Positions 45,195 through 55,800 of a stretch of DNA of 64,000 nt are shown here, one piece after another. Location of the stretch: NCBI RefSeq assembly GCF_037176765.1, contig NC_090023.1:99681366-99745365 (forward strand), written 5' to 3'. The notes under the pieces are model-generated. The model had not been told where the DNA came from. It worked only from the letters and a program-made list of their open reading frames with translations, and searched no databases. Source of the stretch: Anolis sagrei (Eukaryota; Chordata; Lepidosauria; Squamata; Anolidae). Position numbers and translations under genes: made by a program. Numbering within the stretch: position 1 is the first letter of the stretch; every line of letters starts with the position of its first letter.

Positions 45195-45482
45195 TCATAG
45201 AATAAAATCATAGAATTGGAGGAGACCACAAGCGACATCCAGTCCAGCCCCCTGCTGTGCAGGGAAATACAATCAAAGCACCCCCGACAGATGGCCACCC
45301 AGCACTCTGAGGCTGCCTACTGTATTGCTGAACAACTCTTATCATCAGGAAGTTTGTTTAGGCAGAACCTCTCCCCTCTCCCCTAAAACTTTGAATCCAT
45401 TGCTCTATGTCCTAGTCTCTAGAGAAGCAGAAAATAAACTTGCCCCCTCCTCAATGAGACACCCTTTCAAATAGTTAAACAA
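45195..45482 (-). mobile_element. CR1 LINE 3' end
   Basis: TCATAGAATTGGAGGAGACC, CAGTCCAGCCCCCTGCTGTG and CCATTGCTCTATGTCCTAGT show a reversed CR1 3' region. Confidence 0.85.
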
Positions 45483-45825
45483 GTCACACAGTGGATTTCC
45501 CTGGAATCCAGAGAGATAATTCCATACTCAAAACACTATTCATTTTCTATCAGTATAAGTAGACTGATGATTCACGTGGTGGTGATTAAATTCCTTTATG
45601 TTACAATTTACTGCAAAAAGGTCATTACTAATATACATTTTCCATTTATGACAAAGTCAGGCAGTAGGGGAGAAAAGGAGTTAAGAGTCAATGGTTTGGT
45701 ATGCTGATTCCACAGTCCAGACTCAGGCAACAAACTCATCCCATTGGTAATGATGCTATATAGCTTTAGTTTTCAGGCATGGTGCTATATATCTTTAGTT
45801 TTCTCCAAACAGAATTATTTATGAC

Positions 45826-46320
45826 AGTGGTTGTTGTGTGTTTTCCAGGCCGTATAGCCATGTTCCAGAAGCATTCTCTCCTGACGTTTTGCCTACAACT
45901 ATGGCAGGCATCCTCACAACCTCTGAGGATGTATTTGTTCTGTGCCGGTAGCAACTTGAGAAACTGCAAATCACTTCTGGTGTGAGAGCAATGACTGTCT
46001 GCAAGGATGTTGCCCAGGGAACGCCCAGATGTTTTGATGTTTTACCATCCTTGTGGGAGGCTTCTCTCATGTCCTCACATGGGGAGCTGGCGCTGACAGA
46101 GGGAGCTCATCCGTGCTCCCCCTGGATTCGAACCTCCGACCTGTCAGTCTTCAGTCCTGCCATCCTCAGAGATGGAGCCACTGGGTGCTCCACCTCTGAG
46201 GATGCCTGCCATGGATGCAGGTGAAACGTCAGGAGACAATGTTTCTGGAACATGGCCATACAGCCCGGAAAACACACAACAACCCAGTGATTCCGGCCAT
46301 GAAAGCCTTCGACAATACAT
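45826..46320. mobile_element. Penelope-like 3' ends in inverted arrangement, split by a SINE
   Basis: Left part 45826-45925 (reverse; GCCATGTTCCAGAAGCATTC) and right part 46196-46320 (forward; GTTTCTGGAACATGGCCATA, TGATTCCGGCCATGAAAGCC) are mirror copies of the same terminus. A SINE (45926-46195) sits at the turning point. Fossil and non-coding. Confidence 0.8.
45926..46195 (-). repeat. tRNA-derived SINE (type B) nested between Penelope ends
   Basis: Reversed copy: CAACTTGAGAAACTGCAAAT (tail side), TTGTGGGAGGCTTCTCTCAT, and head CCCTGGATTCGAACCTCCGA. The flanks CCTCTGAGGATG occur on both sides as a possible target duplication. Confidence 0.9.
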
Positions 46321-46752
46321 TTATGACAGTTTTTACCAACTTATAGGATCTTACCTTGGATTCAAAGTGGCTACTTTCACTGACAAATACGTTCCTATTG
46401 ACCCTGCATCTGGCATCGCTATCGCACACACACACACATAAACATAGCATTTTTTAAAAAAAGGACATCACAAGCCTTATTTCTAATAGTCATGGTCACA
46501 GAATCCACTGGTGATGCAGTGCTGCTGGAAAACAAGGCACACACGCCACACAAAGCCCAGCAGGATTCCTAGAATTTTCTCCCATTTTTTTTCTTTGTCT
46601 TCATTTTACTTCAATTTGTATGGGTCTGTTTTTTCCGTAATTCTCTGCAAAATAAGTCTCTCCAGAACTTTATAAAGATCCTCTCCTGCTGCCAAGTTAA
46701 TTCAGTGAAAAATAGTTTTGCACTTTGAGCTCAATTTTCACAAATTGAAGTA

Positions 46753-48095
46753 TTTATTTGTTTATTTATTTATCGTGTCATAAGTGAATTGAGAATACAG
46801 TTATAATGCATAAAAAATAAACAAAATTTAAAAACTAGACATTATAATAAATTTCCTTTGACCAGAATTTGGCCACCTGGACTGCCTCTGGCATCGCTGT
46901 AATAAGATCCTCTATTGTACATGTGACAGGGCACAAGTTGCATTGTAGTAGGTGGTCTGTGGTTTGTTCTTCTTCACACTTGCACGTCGTTTGAAGCCCC
47001 ATTTCTTAAAATTGGCCCTGCATCTTGTGGGTACCACAACACAGTCTGTTCAGTGCCTTCCAAGTTACCTGATCTTCTGTGTGCCCAGGAGGGAATTTAT
47101 CATCAGCCACTGATTGAGGTTCCAATTTTTCGCCTGCCATTTTTGGATTCTTGCTTGCTGAGGTATTACCGCGAGTATCTCTATAGACTTTAGAAAACTA
47201 TTTCTTGATTTAAGACATTGGCATGCTGGCATGCTGGCTGGGGATGTCACTGCCTTGGTCTTTTCATTACTGGCTGCTACTTCCCAATGAATATCAGGTG
47301 GCGCAATACTGGCTAGACCAGTGGTTCTCAATCTGTGGGTCCCCAGTTATTTTGGCCTCCAACTCCCAGAAATCCTAACAGCTGGTAAACTGGCTGGGAT
47401 TTCTGGAGTTGTAGGCCAAAACACCTGGGGACCCACAGGTTGAGAACCACTGGGCTAGCGGTGTAGGGTGTAGACGTAATGTGTTAATGAAGCATGTCTC
47501 ATTAAGAGCCACATCCACTGTTTTAACATGGGGGGGATGTATTCCACACTAGACATGTGTATTCAGCAGCAGAGTAGCAAAGCGCAAGGGTGGATGTCTT
47601 CACTGTATCTGGTTCTGATCCCCAGGTTGTGCCAGTTAGCTTTCATACGATATTATTTCTAGCACCCACGTTTTGCTTGATATTCGAGCAGTGCCTCTTG
47701 CAAGTCAGAGCACGGTCCAGAGTAATGTCCACTGAAGCACTGGTGTACAGCAATGCTTCAGTGGGATTCCTTCCCAGGTAATCCTCAGAGCTCAAGATGC
47801 TTGTCTGTTCTTAAAATGAAAAGCACATGTCTGCATTTTAGATGGATTAGGAATCAGCTGATTTTCCCTGTAATAGGCAGCAAGAGTCCCTAAAGCTTCA
47901 GAGAGCTTCTGATCAACCATTTCAAAACTCCCTGCTTGAGCAGTGATGGCATGATCATCAGCATAGGTGAAACTCTCTGTTCCTTCTGGCAGTGTCTGAT
48001 CATTTCTGTAAATGTTAAAAATTGATGAAGCAAACAGACCGTTTTTCTGTTTTCTTCTTCTTCTCTGACCCTGGAACTCAACAAAAAAGCTCCTG
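46753..48095 (-). mobile_element. Vingi-like LINE, RT to 3' end, interrupted by a MITE
   Basis: The minus frame near 48000-47800 has the RT active-site region ESFTYADDHAITAQAGSFEM and QLIPNPSKMQTCAFHFKNRQ. Further on (47000-46850) lies a CxC-type [11 protein letters not shown] motif, and the 3' end gives TGACACGATAAATAAATAAA. A hAT MITE (47319-47452) is inserted. Fossil with decayed frames. Confidence 0.7.
47319..47452. mobile_element. hAT MITE (CAGTGGTTC family), 134 bp
   Basis: CAGTGGTTCTCAATCTGTGG / CACAGGTTGAGAACCACTG termini. The 8-bp flanks GGCTAGAC / GGCTAGCG differ at the last two bases. Confidence 0.9.
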
Positions 48096-48107
48096 TTTTG
48101 TAGTAGT

Positions 48108-48505
48108 CCTCGGCACGGCTGGCGGGGACGAGGGAGAGGGCCTTCTCGGTGGTGGCCCCCCGGCTGTGGAACACTCTCCCGGCACACATCAGACAGGCGC
48201 CCTCCCTCATGTCCTTTCGAAAAAGCCTTAAGACCTGGCTGTTCGAGAGGGCATTTAATTAAGTGCTAAGCAACAACATTACGGTAATGAGAACTGGAAT
48301 GGTATAAGGAAAATGAGACTGGCTATGATTCTACTAAGAGACGAAGCGGATTTTTATGTAGTTTGTATTTGTTGTATAGTCATATGTTGTTGATACTGGC
48401 CTCTGTAACTGTCTTTTTATGTGTACTGTACACCGCCATGAGTCGCCCGTCAGGGCTGAGAATGGCGGTCAATAAGTGCATCTAATAAATAATAAATAAA
48501 TAGAT
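48108..48505 (+). mobile_element. L2-type LINE 3' end
   Basis: CTGGCGGGGACGAGGGAGAG, GGCCTTCTCGGTGGTGGCCC, GCCATGAGTCGCCCGTCAGG and a (TAAA)n tail. Well preserved, probably a younger L2 group. Confidence 0.88.
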
Positions 48506-48714
48506 GTCCTATGAAGTGGGTGAGGTGGTAATCCTTGTAATATTATACATTTTTTCTTAGGAGGAGGCAATGATTTAAAGTATCATAGGCTGCTGACAGG
48601 TCTATGAAAATAGCTCCTGTAATCTGCTGTCTTTCAAAACCATCTTCTATGTGCTGAGTCAGGTTCAATACTGCTGCAAGGACAAAAATCTGGTCCACGA
48701 CATTCCTTCCTCTT

Positions 48715-50113
48715 GGTTTATTTTATTTCCATTCCTTTCGCGTCATCTGCCACTCCTTTCCTGTCGCTGACCAGTCTCGCCCCCTTGGATAGACCACAGC
48801 AGCTCTAGATTATTAGAGCTGTGGGTGAGCAGATGGTGACTGCTGGATGGCATATGTTCTGTATCAGAAACTAGAACTGATGTGGTCTATCCAATGCAAT
48901 TTTCTGAATCAGCACCCAAATAACCAAACTGAAGCTAAAGTTGAGTAAAAGCTAATTTGTAACCCTATTGGTATTGATGTTGGAGAGTGGTCCCTGGTCA
49001 CAGTGGTCCCTGATCAAAGGCTACCTATCCCATATCCTATCTTTTTATCCTATTTCCCATTTTCTCAAATTTTCCTTTAGATTTTTCTTTTAACTAATTG
49101 TATAAACTTTTAATAAAAATTATTCATTGAAAAAGTGGTCCCTGGTCAAAGTGGTCCCTAGTGAAGTGGTCCATGGTCAAAATGGTGCCTGGTGTAAGTG
49201 GTCCCTGGTCAAAGTGGCCCGCAGTCAAGTTGTCCCTCTTGTAAGTGGTCCTTGGTGTAAGTGGTCCCTGGTAAAGTGGTCCCGTAGAGTAAGCGGTCCC
49301 TGATCAAAGTGGTCCCTGGTGTAAGTAATCCCTGATGTAAGTGGTCCCTGGTGGAGTGGTCCCTGGTGTAAGTAGTCCCAGGTCAAAGTGGTCCTTGGTG
49401 TAAGTGGTCCCTGGTAAAGTAGTCCCTGATCAAAGTGGTCCCCTAGTGTAAGCAGTCCCTGGTCAAATGGTCCCTGGTCAAAATGGTGCCTGGTGTAAGT
49501 GGTCCCTAGTCAAGTTGTCCCTGTTGTAAGTGGTCCCTGGTGTAAGTGGTCCCTGATCAAAGTGGTCCCTTAGTGTAAGCGGTCCCTGATCAAAGTGGTC
49601 CCTGGTGTAAGTGGTCCCAGGTCAAAGTGGTCCCTGATCAAAGTGGTCCCTTAGTGTAAGCGGTCCCTGATCAAAGTGGTCCCTTAGTGTAAGCGGTCCC
49701 TGATCAAAGTGGTCCCTGGTGTAAGTGGTCCCAGGTCAAAGTGGTCCCTGATCAAAGTGGTCCCTTAGTGTAAGCGGTCCCTGTTGTAAGTGGTCCCTGG
49801 TGTAAGTAATCCCTGGTGTAAGTGGTCCCTGGTGGAGTGGTCCCTGGTCAAAGTGGTCCCTGATCAAAGTGGTCCCTGATCAAAGTGGTCCCTTAGTGTA
49901 AGCGGTCCCTGTTGTAAGTGGTCCCTGGTGTAAGTAATCCCTGGTGTAAGTGGTCCCTGGTCAAAATGGTCCCTGGTCAAAGTGGTCCCTGGTCAAAGTG
50001 GTCCCTTAGTGTAAGCGGTCCCTGTTGTAAGTGGTCCCTGGTGTAAGTAATCCCTGGTGTAAGTGGTTCCTGGTCTAAGTGGTCCCTGATCAAAAAAAGC
50101 TTGTGAACCACTG
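48715..50113 (+). mobile_element. hAT non-autonomous element hosting a minisatellite
   Basis: GAGCTGTGGGTGAGCAGATG, ATATGTTCTGTATCAGAAAC, TATTGGTATTGATGTTGGAG and GTGGTCCCTGGTCA follow the element at 56260. The right terminus AAGCTTGTGAACCACTG is found only at 50097-50113. The roughly 1 kb in between is an expansion of the end block. The left part (48715-48815) is a reversed piece of the same family. Confidence 0.75.
49131..50097. repeat. GTGGTCCCTGRTSAAA minisatellite, about 60 copies
   Basis: Units of 15-17 bp start GTGGTCCCTG (or GCGGTCCCTG, GTAATCCCTG) and end in GTCAAA, ATCAAA, GTGTAA, TTGTAA or GGA. Variant units recur in the same order several times (for example ATCAAA, then TTAGTGTAA, then GCGGTCCCTG at 49560, 49640, 49690, 49760), giving higher-order repeats. 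Two more units lie at 48990-49020. Confidence 0.95.
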
Positions 50114-50352
50114 GTCTATAGTATTTTGGTTTGCAGATACATACAAACTGCAGAACCAGGCGAAAGAAAGGATTCCCCCACTTCAAATCTTAGAGCGGGG
50201 AGGGGGAGGTGGATCTACACTTTAGAATGCTCCTCTCTATATTTGACCTACACCAAAATACCATGAGCCTGAGGCTAGTTTACACATTTAGAAGCCTTAC
50301 CTTTGAAAGGAGTTTTTTTTTTTAAATCTACGTGGCATTTCAGGGCTTTAAT

Positions 50353-50370
50353 CCCCCCCCCCCCCCCCCC
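50353..50370. repeat. Poly-C tract of 18 bases
   Basis: An uninterrupted run of 18 C lies about 200 bp upstream of the SLC9A7 start codon. It can form i-motif or G-quadruplex-like structures and is likely length-polymorphic. Confidence 0.95.
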
Positions 50371-50394
50371 GCTTTTCCTTTTTTCCTGTGGTTT

Positions 50395-50569
50395 GAAATG
50401 GTATGGGCTGAGTTGTGCGAGGCGGGAGAGCGCATGCGTCGGCGGAGAGCGCGGGGATTGGACAGGAGGGAGTGGGCGTGGCTTGGGGAAAAGGCCCCGC
50501 CCCCTCCAGGGTGAACTTGCGCCTTGGCTGGAGTGGAGCGCGAGCGCTGGGAGGGAGGGAAGCCCGGGC
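50395..50569 (+). promoter_or_regulatory. SLC9A7: SLC9A7 CpG-rich promoter and 5' UTR
   Basis: Between the poly-C tract and the start codon the DNA is CpG-rich and has no TATA box. It contains an NRF1-like GCGCATGCGTC near 50430 and a GC box (GGCCCCGCCCCC) near 50495. NRF1 plus Sp1 sites are typical of housekeeping promoters. The start site is not determined. Confidence 0.6.
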
Positions 50570-50885
50570 ATGACGCGCGCGCGGTTCTTGCAGCAGGAGC
50601 AGCAGCTGCAGCAGCTGCGGCGGCTCCTTGTCCTGGTCTCCTTCCTGCTGCTGGTGCAAAGCCCCGGCCCGGGCGCGGGAGAGAGGAGCGGCGGCAGCAG
50701 CGGCGGCCTCCGCAGCGCCATGGAGGAGCTGGCCACGGAGAAGGAGGCGGAGGAGAGCCACCGGCAGGACAGCGTCTCCCTGCTGACCTTCATCCTCCTG
50801 CTGACCCTCACCATCCTCACCATCTGGCTCTTCAAGCACCGCCGCGTGCGCTTCCTCCACGAGACCGGCCTGGCTATGATCTACG
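50570..50885 (+). CDS. SLC9A7: SLC9A7 (NHE7) coding exon 1, gene continues beyond the window
   Basis: Exon 1 encodes 105 residues plus one base. From residue 51 the reading [20 protein letters not shown], then a transmembrane helix (about 69-88), then [19 protein letters not shown] is nearly identical to vertebrate SLC9A7, an organellar Na+,K+/H+ exchanger of the trans-Golgi network and endosomes. Residues 17-30 form an N-terminal hydrophobic stretch that could act as a signal peptide. The exon ends TACG|GTGAGG, phase 1, as expected before the LIVGVI exon. The exchanger core is not in the window. The start at 50570 was chosen because it gives a human-like length and G at -3. The same frame stays open upstream to an ATG at 50303 (89 codons earlier), but that segment crosses a poly-C tract and GC boxes and looks like promoter/5' UTR. 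Residue 51 itself has a strong GCCATGG context and is a possible alternative start. Confidence 0.95.
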
Positions 50886-50924
50886 GTGAGGCGGAGGGGG
50901 AGGAGGCCAGGGGGAGTGGCCAGG

Positions 50925-51088
50925 CAGGGCACGGGCAAACTTAGGCCTTCCCTCCAGGTGTTTTGCACTGCAACTCCCACCATGCCTCACAGCCTCAGGA
51001 CCCTTTCTTTCCCCCCTCAGCCGCTTAAGCATGGTGGGAGTTGCAGTCCAAAACACCTGGAGGGAAGGCCCAAGTTATCCCATATCTA
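50925..51088. mobile_element. hAT MITE 40 bp inside SLC9A7 intron 1
   Basis: CAGGGCACGGGCAAACTTAG at the left, GGCCCAAGTTATCCCATATC at the right, and the mirrored GTTTTGCACTGCAACTCCCA / TGGGAGTTGCAGTCCAAAAC core. Confidence 0.8.
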
Positions 51089-51434
51089 AGTTATAGACAG
51101 ATATGCAAAAAAAGCCCTGCAATAGGGCTCTTTCGCCTTCCTATTACATAATTTACCTTCTGTGTCACCGGTTTGGAGGCTTGTTTGGGGTCATGGGCAA
51201 ATAGGGGTGGGAGGAGTTTGAATGCCAGCCTGCTATTACATAAGGAACACATAAGGGATGTATGGACTGTCTTTTCCTATAACACCGCAGCATCTTCCTC
51301 ATGGTGTTGCTTTAACATGACACTCCCCCTGGTGAAATAGGCAAGGCTGCTATTTCCACTTTGAACTGGTCATATATAGAATGGCGTAGGAATTGTACTT
51401 CCTGAGATAAATGGCAGTAAACACTAAAATCGTA

Positions 51435-52275
51435 GCTGTCGTGAGGTATTTTTCCCCAGGCTGTCTGGCCATATGTTCCAGAAGCATTCTCTCCTGACAT
51501 TTCGCCCGCCTTTATGGCAAACATCCTTATAGGTTGTGAGGTCTGTTGGATTCCCCCAGGCAGGAAGCAGCCATGCTTTGAAGCTGCATGGCTATTCAAT
51601 GTTTTTTTAAAAAAGAAATCTGTGGAAGGTCCAGGATGGGAGAAAGAACTCTTGTCTGTTGGAGGTAAGTAGGAATGTTTCAATTGGCCACCTCGATTAG
51701 TATTTAATGGCCTAGCAATTTTCAAGGCTTGGCTTCTTACTGCCTGGGGGCATCCTTTGTTGAGAGGTGATTAGCTGCCCTGATTGTTTCGTGGCTGGAG
51801 TTCCCCTCTTTCAACCTATGTCTTGTTGAAGGCTTTCAGGGCCGGAATAACTGGGCTGCTGTGAGTTTTCGGGGCTGTGTGGCCATGTTCCAGAAGCATT
51901 CTCTCCTGGCATTTCATGCAAATCTATGGCAGGAATCCACAGAGGTTTTGAGCTCTGTTGGAAACTAGGAAAATATACATGCTGAAGGTCCAGGGTGGGA
52001 GAAAGAACTCTTGTCTGTTGGACGCAAATGTAAATGTTGCAATTAATCACCTTGATTAGCATTGCAAAGCCTTGCAGCTTCAAGGCCTGGCTGATTCCTG
52101 CCCAGGGAAATCCTTTGTTGGGAGGTGTTAGCTGGCCCTGATGGTTTCCTATCTGAAATTCCTCTGTTTTCAGAGTGTTGCTCTTTATTTATTGTTCTGA
52201 TTTTAGAGGTTTTAAATACTGGTAGCCAGATTTTGTTCATTTTCATGGTTTTCTCTTGAAATTGCCCACATGCTT
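51435..52275 (-). mobile_element. Two tandem Penelope-like 3' ends
   Basis: Reverse-oriented termini at about 51437-51800 and 51825-52275 both begin with the GCCATGTTCCAGAAGCATTC block. The second reaches coding sequence: the minus frame contains MKMNKIWLPVFKTSK, a C-terminal Penelope signature. Fossil. Confidence 0.78.
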
Positions 52276-52284
52276 GTGGATTTC

Positions 52285-52515
52285 AGTGTCCAGGGTGGGA
52301 AAAGATCTCTTGCCTGCTTGAGGCAAGTGTAAATGTTGCAATTGGCTACCTTGATTAGCATTGAATGGGCCCATTTTCCTAGTTACCAACATACCTCACA
52401 ACCTCTGAGGTCTGCTATAGATGTGGGCAAAACGTCAGAAGAGAATGCTTCTGGAACATGGCCCTACAGCCCAGAAAACTCAGAACAAGGCCATGAAAGC
52501 CTTCAATGTTACTAG
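52285..52515 (+). mobile_element. Penelope-like 3' end, short inverted joint
   Basis: The first about 85 bp are reverse (GTGTAAATGTTGCAATTGGC). Then it switches to the forward strand (TACCTCACAACCTCTGAGG, GAGAATGCTTCTGGAACATG, GGCCATGAAAGCCTTCAATG). Fossil. Confidence 0.65.
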
Positions 52516-53149
52516 AATTGTAACCTACCTGGTGGTTAGATCTGGTCATTTATTTATTGTTTTCATCTTTCCTTTTCTTCTGTGTACAAAGGGGAGATCT
52601 TGATCTTTCCTGCTTCAAAATAATATCCCAAACTGTGAAGAGAGAGATGTCTTTAAATATTCATGGCCTTTGGCTGATGACTGCCAACTATAGCTGTGCC
52701 TTCTTGTTTTTCTTTCCCCCTTAATCTTTGGCCGTTGGTGCGTGTCAATTTCTACCTGATTGTGGAGACACTGGCATCGGTTACACAATGCACCTTAAGT
52801 CTATTGTGAGGGATTAAGCAGCAAAGTGGGCAGAGCCAGCCCTCTGGAGGGTTTTCATGCCCCGCCACCAAAACAAAGTACATTGACGCATTTGTTCTTG
52901 CTATCTGATGTGGCAAAGAATTGGAAATCGCAATCAGCCCTGTCCCCGACACCTTTGATTAATGAGTGCTGCAGTAGGCTGCCTGCAAACCGACAATGAC
53001 AGCCCATAACCTTGCGCTGGCTGTCTTTTTTTAGCCTCAAAATAGGAATCCTATATGGTTCTGTACAGGCAAGAGTCTCATTTGATACAAGCGGTCCTCA
53101 CATTTGCACCACAGATACTCTTTTAAGCTCCAGATACTGTCAAGTGTAT

Positions 53150-53725
53150 CTATTTCCCCCAGCCGTAGCAGAGCACTTGATGAGCCAGCTTGGACACAGC
53201 ATATTATTTGAGAACACAGAAATGCTGGACCACTAACAAACACCATGTCAGGCTACACAGAGAAGCCATTGAGGTCCACAAAGCATGTGGACAATTTCAA
53301 CATGAAAATGAACAAAATCTGGCTACCAATATTTAAAAAACTCTAAAATCAGGACAGTAAATAAAGAACAGCACTAAAAAAAACAGGGGAATTCCAAGCA
53401 TGAAACAACCAGGGCCAGTTAACACCTCCCAACAAAGGATTCCCCCGGGCACGAATCAGTCAGGCCTTGAAGCTGCAAGGCTCTGCAAAGCTAATCAAGG
53501 TGGGCAATAGCAACATTCACACTTGCCTCCAACAGACAAGAGTTCTTTCTCTCACCCTGGACATTCCACAAATCTATAAATCTCCCTTGCCTAGTTTCCA
53601 ACAGACCCCTCAACCTCTGAGTATGCCTGCCATAAATGTGGATGAAACCTCAGGAGAGAATGCTTCTGGATCATGTACATATGGCCCGGAAAACTCACAG
53701 AAACCCAGTAATTCCCCCTTTGTTT
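53150..53725 (+). mobile_element. Penelope-like element 3' part with endonuclease-region remnant
   Basis: The plus frame ending near 53236 reads AVAEHLMSQLGHSILFENTE, the region after the GIY-YIG endonuclease in vertebrate Penelope proteins. The non-coding 3' region then follows (AACAAAGGATTCCCCCGGGC, TTCACACTTGCCTCCAACAG, AGAGAATGCTTCTGGATCAT). Fossil, 5'-truncated. Confidence 0.8.
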
Positions 53726-54014
53726 CCTCTTTGGTAAATTAAAAACAATACCTCAAGGAAGTCAGCGCATCTGCTTAATGTCCCATGATGCAGATGTGTC
53801 CTTTCATAAGTAAGCATGGATTCAGTTCTTCTGCAGTGCAAGGAAGTGACAGTTTTCTTCCATTGACTCCTTCAAAGTTAAATGCTTTTGGAAGCAGTGG
53901 AAATTTCCTCTGCTGTGGTTTTTTAGTCTGTGGCAGTCACTTGCTTCATGCGGCATTGTTGTGTGGTTGTCCTCCTCTCTGGTTTTTTAACATCCTAAAT
54001 CTTGTCACATGAAA

Positions 54015-54457
54015 ATCTTGAAAGATCGGTTGGTGTGTGTCGTAGCTTATATCTCCCCCACACTGTCCTCCTTCCATAGGGATCTGAAAACTTGGATGTT
54101 TAAACAAGCCTTTGAGAAGAATATCTAGCACCAATGGTCTGCCATCAATGACACAGCACTGCAATTTCATCCCATGCCCTTGTTCCTTAGCTACAATTTG
54201 CACTACCCCATTCCCTTGTCTTGTTTATAGTTGGCCATGTCTTACAGCAGCTGTCACCATAGTTTATTGGGCATTGTTCTGAGTTTAAAATTGTTGTTTT
54301 ATGTGCTGTTGGTTTTACTATTTTGTATTTTACTGTGTATATGTGTTTTTATGCATTGTTTTCAGTCACCTTGTGTCATATGTAAGCCGCCCGAGTCCTT
54401 TCAGGTAGATGAGCCAGGGTACAAAAATTAAGTTATTGTTATTATTATTATTATCTC
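54015..54457 (+). mobile_element. L2-type LINE 3' end
   Basis: GGATCTGAAAACTTGGATGT, GTAAGCCGCCCGAGTCCTTT and GGTACAAAAATTAAG with an (ATT)n tail. Confidence 0.75.
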
Positions 54458-54609
54458 TGGGCTAGGGGCCAGTTTTCACTCTGGTGTGCCCAGAAGATCA
54501 CTCTTCCTCAGTTTTTCCAATCCATATCATTTTGAATTTGGGGACATTAGATGGGAATTAGATTTCATGGATGTGTGTGCGCGTCCACATTTAAAGACGA
54601 ATGTTTTCA

Positions 54610-54838
54610 GATGACTGAGCATTAGGAAGAACTTCCTAACTGTAAGAGTTGTTCAACAGTGGAACTCTCTGCTCCAGAGTGTGGTGGATGCTCCTTCTTT
54701 GGAGGCTTTTAAACAGACACTGGATGGCTATCTGGTGGGGGTGCTTTGAATGCGATTTTCCTGCTTCTTGGCAGGGGATTGGATTGGATGCCCCATGAGG
54801 TCTCTTCCAACTCAGTGATTCAATGATTCCACGACTTT
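54610..54838 (+). mobile_element. CR1 LINE 3' end
   Basis: GCATTAGGAAGAACTTCCTA, GTTGTTCAACAGTGGAACTC, GGAGGCTTTTAAACAGACAC and TGCCCCATGAGGTCTCTTCC with a GATTCAATGATTC tail. One of few forward CR1 copies here. Confidence 0.92.
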
Positions 54839-55344
54839 CAATCAAACTGCTTTTGTAAATTATGGTGGGAGAATTCAGAGGCTGGGGGCTATTCCAGGGG
54901 ACTTGAAAGGCCACAAGCAGAACTGGTGAGCCACATACTGCATTGTATGTTTCCCATCTGCATTGCTTACTCAGAAGTTGGCCCAACTGAATTCAGTGAC
55001 ATTTATTCCTAGGAAAGTGTGTATAGTGCTAGACCCTTGGTGTAACAATTTCTATTTGTAATCATATCATGTTTCTGGATTATCACCCTCCATAAATGTG
55101 GGATTATGAGTAAGAAATGTACCATATCAATTCTTTTTTTTTGGGGGGGGGGTGTTAATGTATTGTGTCAGTCTTCCTAGAATTGCTTCTTGGGCAATAA
55201 AAAAAATAGAATTGTTACGATCAGACATTCTGTGAAAGCATGCTCCAACCTTCTGGCCATCAGTAGTATTAAAACTCTCATCATCCCCAGCCAATGCAGA
55301 AGGTTTGAATTCTGGGCATATCTATAGAGTTGTAGCCCCCCTCC

Positions 55345-55800
55345 CCCAATGACACAACCAGTTAAACCGCTGAGCTGCCAAACTTGCTGACTGAAAGGTC
55401 GGAAGTTTTAATCTGGGGAGCAGGGTGAGCTCCTGCTGTTAGCACCAGCTTCTGCCAACTGAACAGTTTGAAAACATGAACACATCAATAGGACTGCTTC
55501 TGTGGGAAGGTAACGGCACTCCATGTAGTCATGCTGTTGATATTGTATTAATTGTATGTTTTTAACTATTGTGTTTATTGTTACTGCATTTTATTGTAAT
55601 TGTTGGCATCGAATTGTGCCGGATGTAAGCCGCCCTGAGTCACCCCTAGGAGGTGAGTAGGGCGGGGTAGAAATGTCCAAAATAAATAAATAAAATACAT
55701 GACCTTGGAGGCGTCTACGGACAATGCTGGCTCTTCAGCTTAGAAATTGAGATGAGCACCACTCCCAGAGTTGGACACGACTAAGCTTAATGTCAAGCAG
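55345..55800 (+). repeat. tRNA-derived SINE (type A) split by an L2 end
   Basis: SINE head and body at 55345-55530 (CAGTTAAACCGCTGAGCTGC, ACGGCACTCCATGTAGTCAT) resume at 55699 (CATGACCTTGGAGGCGTCTA, GTTGGACACGACTAAGCTTA). The join is exact relative to other copies, so the L2 arrived later. Confidence 0.9.
55531..55698 (+). mobile_element. L2-type LINE 3' end nested in a SINE
   Basis: GGATGTAAGCCGCCCTGAGT, GAGTAGGGCGGGGTAGAAAT and (AAAT)n. It is younger than its host SINE. Confidence 0.88.

Noticed and set aside
49131-50097. CRISPR-like array of short repeats
   Set aside because: There are no unique spacers; units are contiguous variants of one 16-bp block inside a transposon of a vertebrate genome.
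50303-50569. Upstream in-frame ATG giving an 89-residue longer SLC9A7 N-terminus
   Set aside because: The extension is translated from an 18-C tract and GC boxes, giving a proline run; it lacks resemblance to the family and is more likely promoter and 5' UTR.
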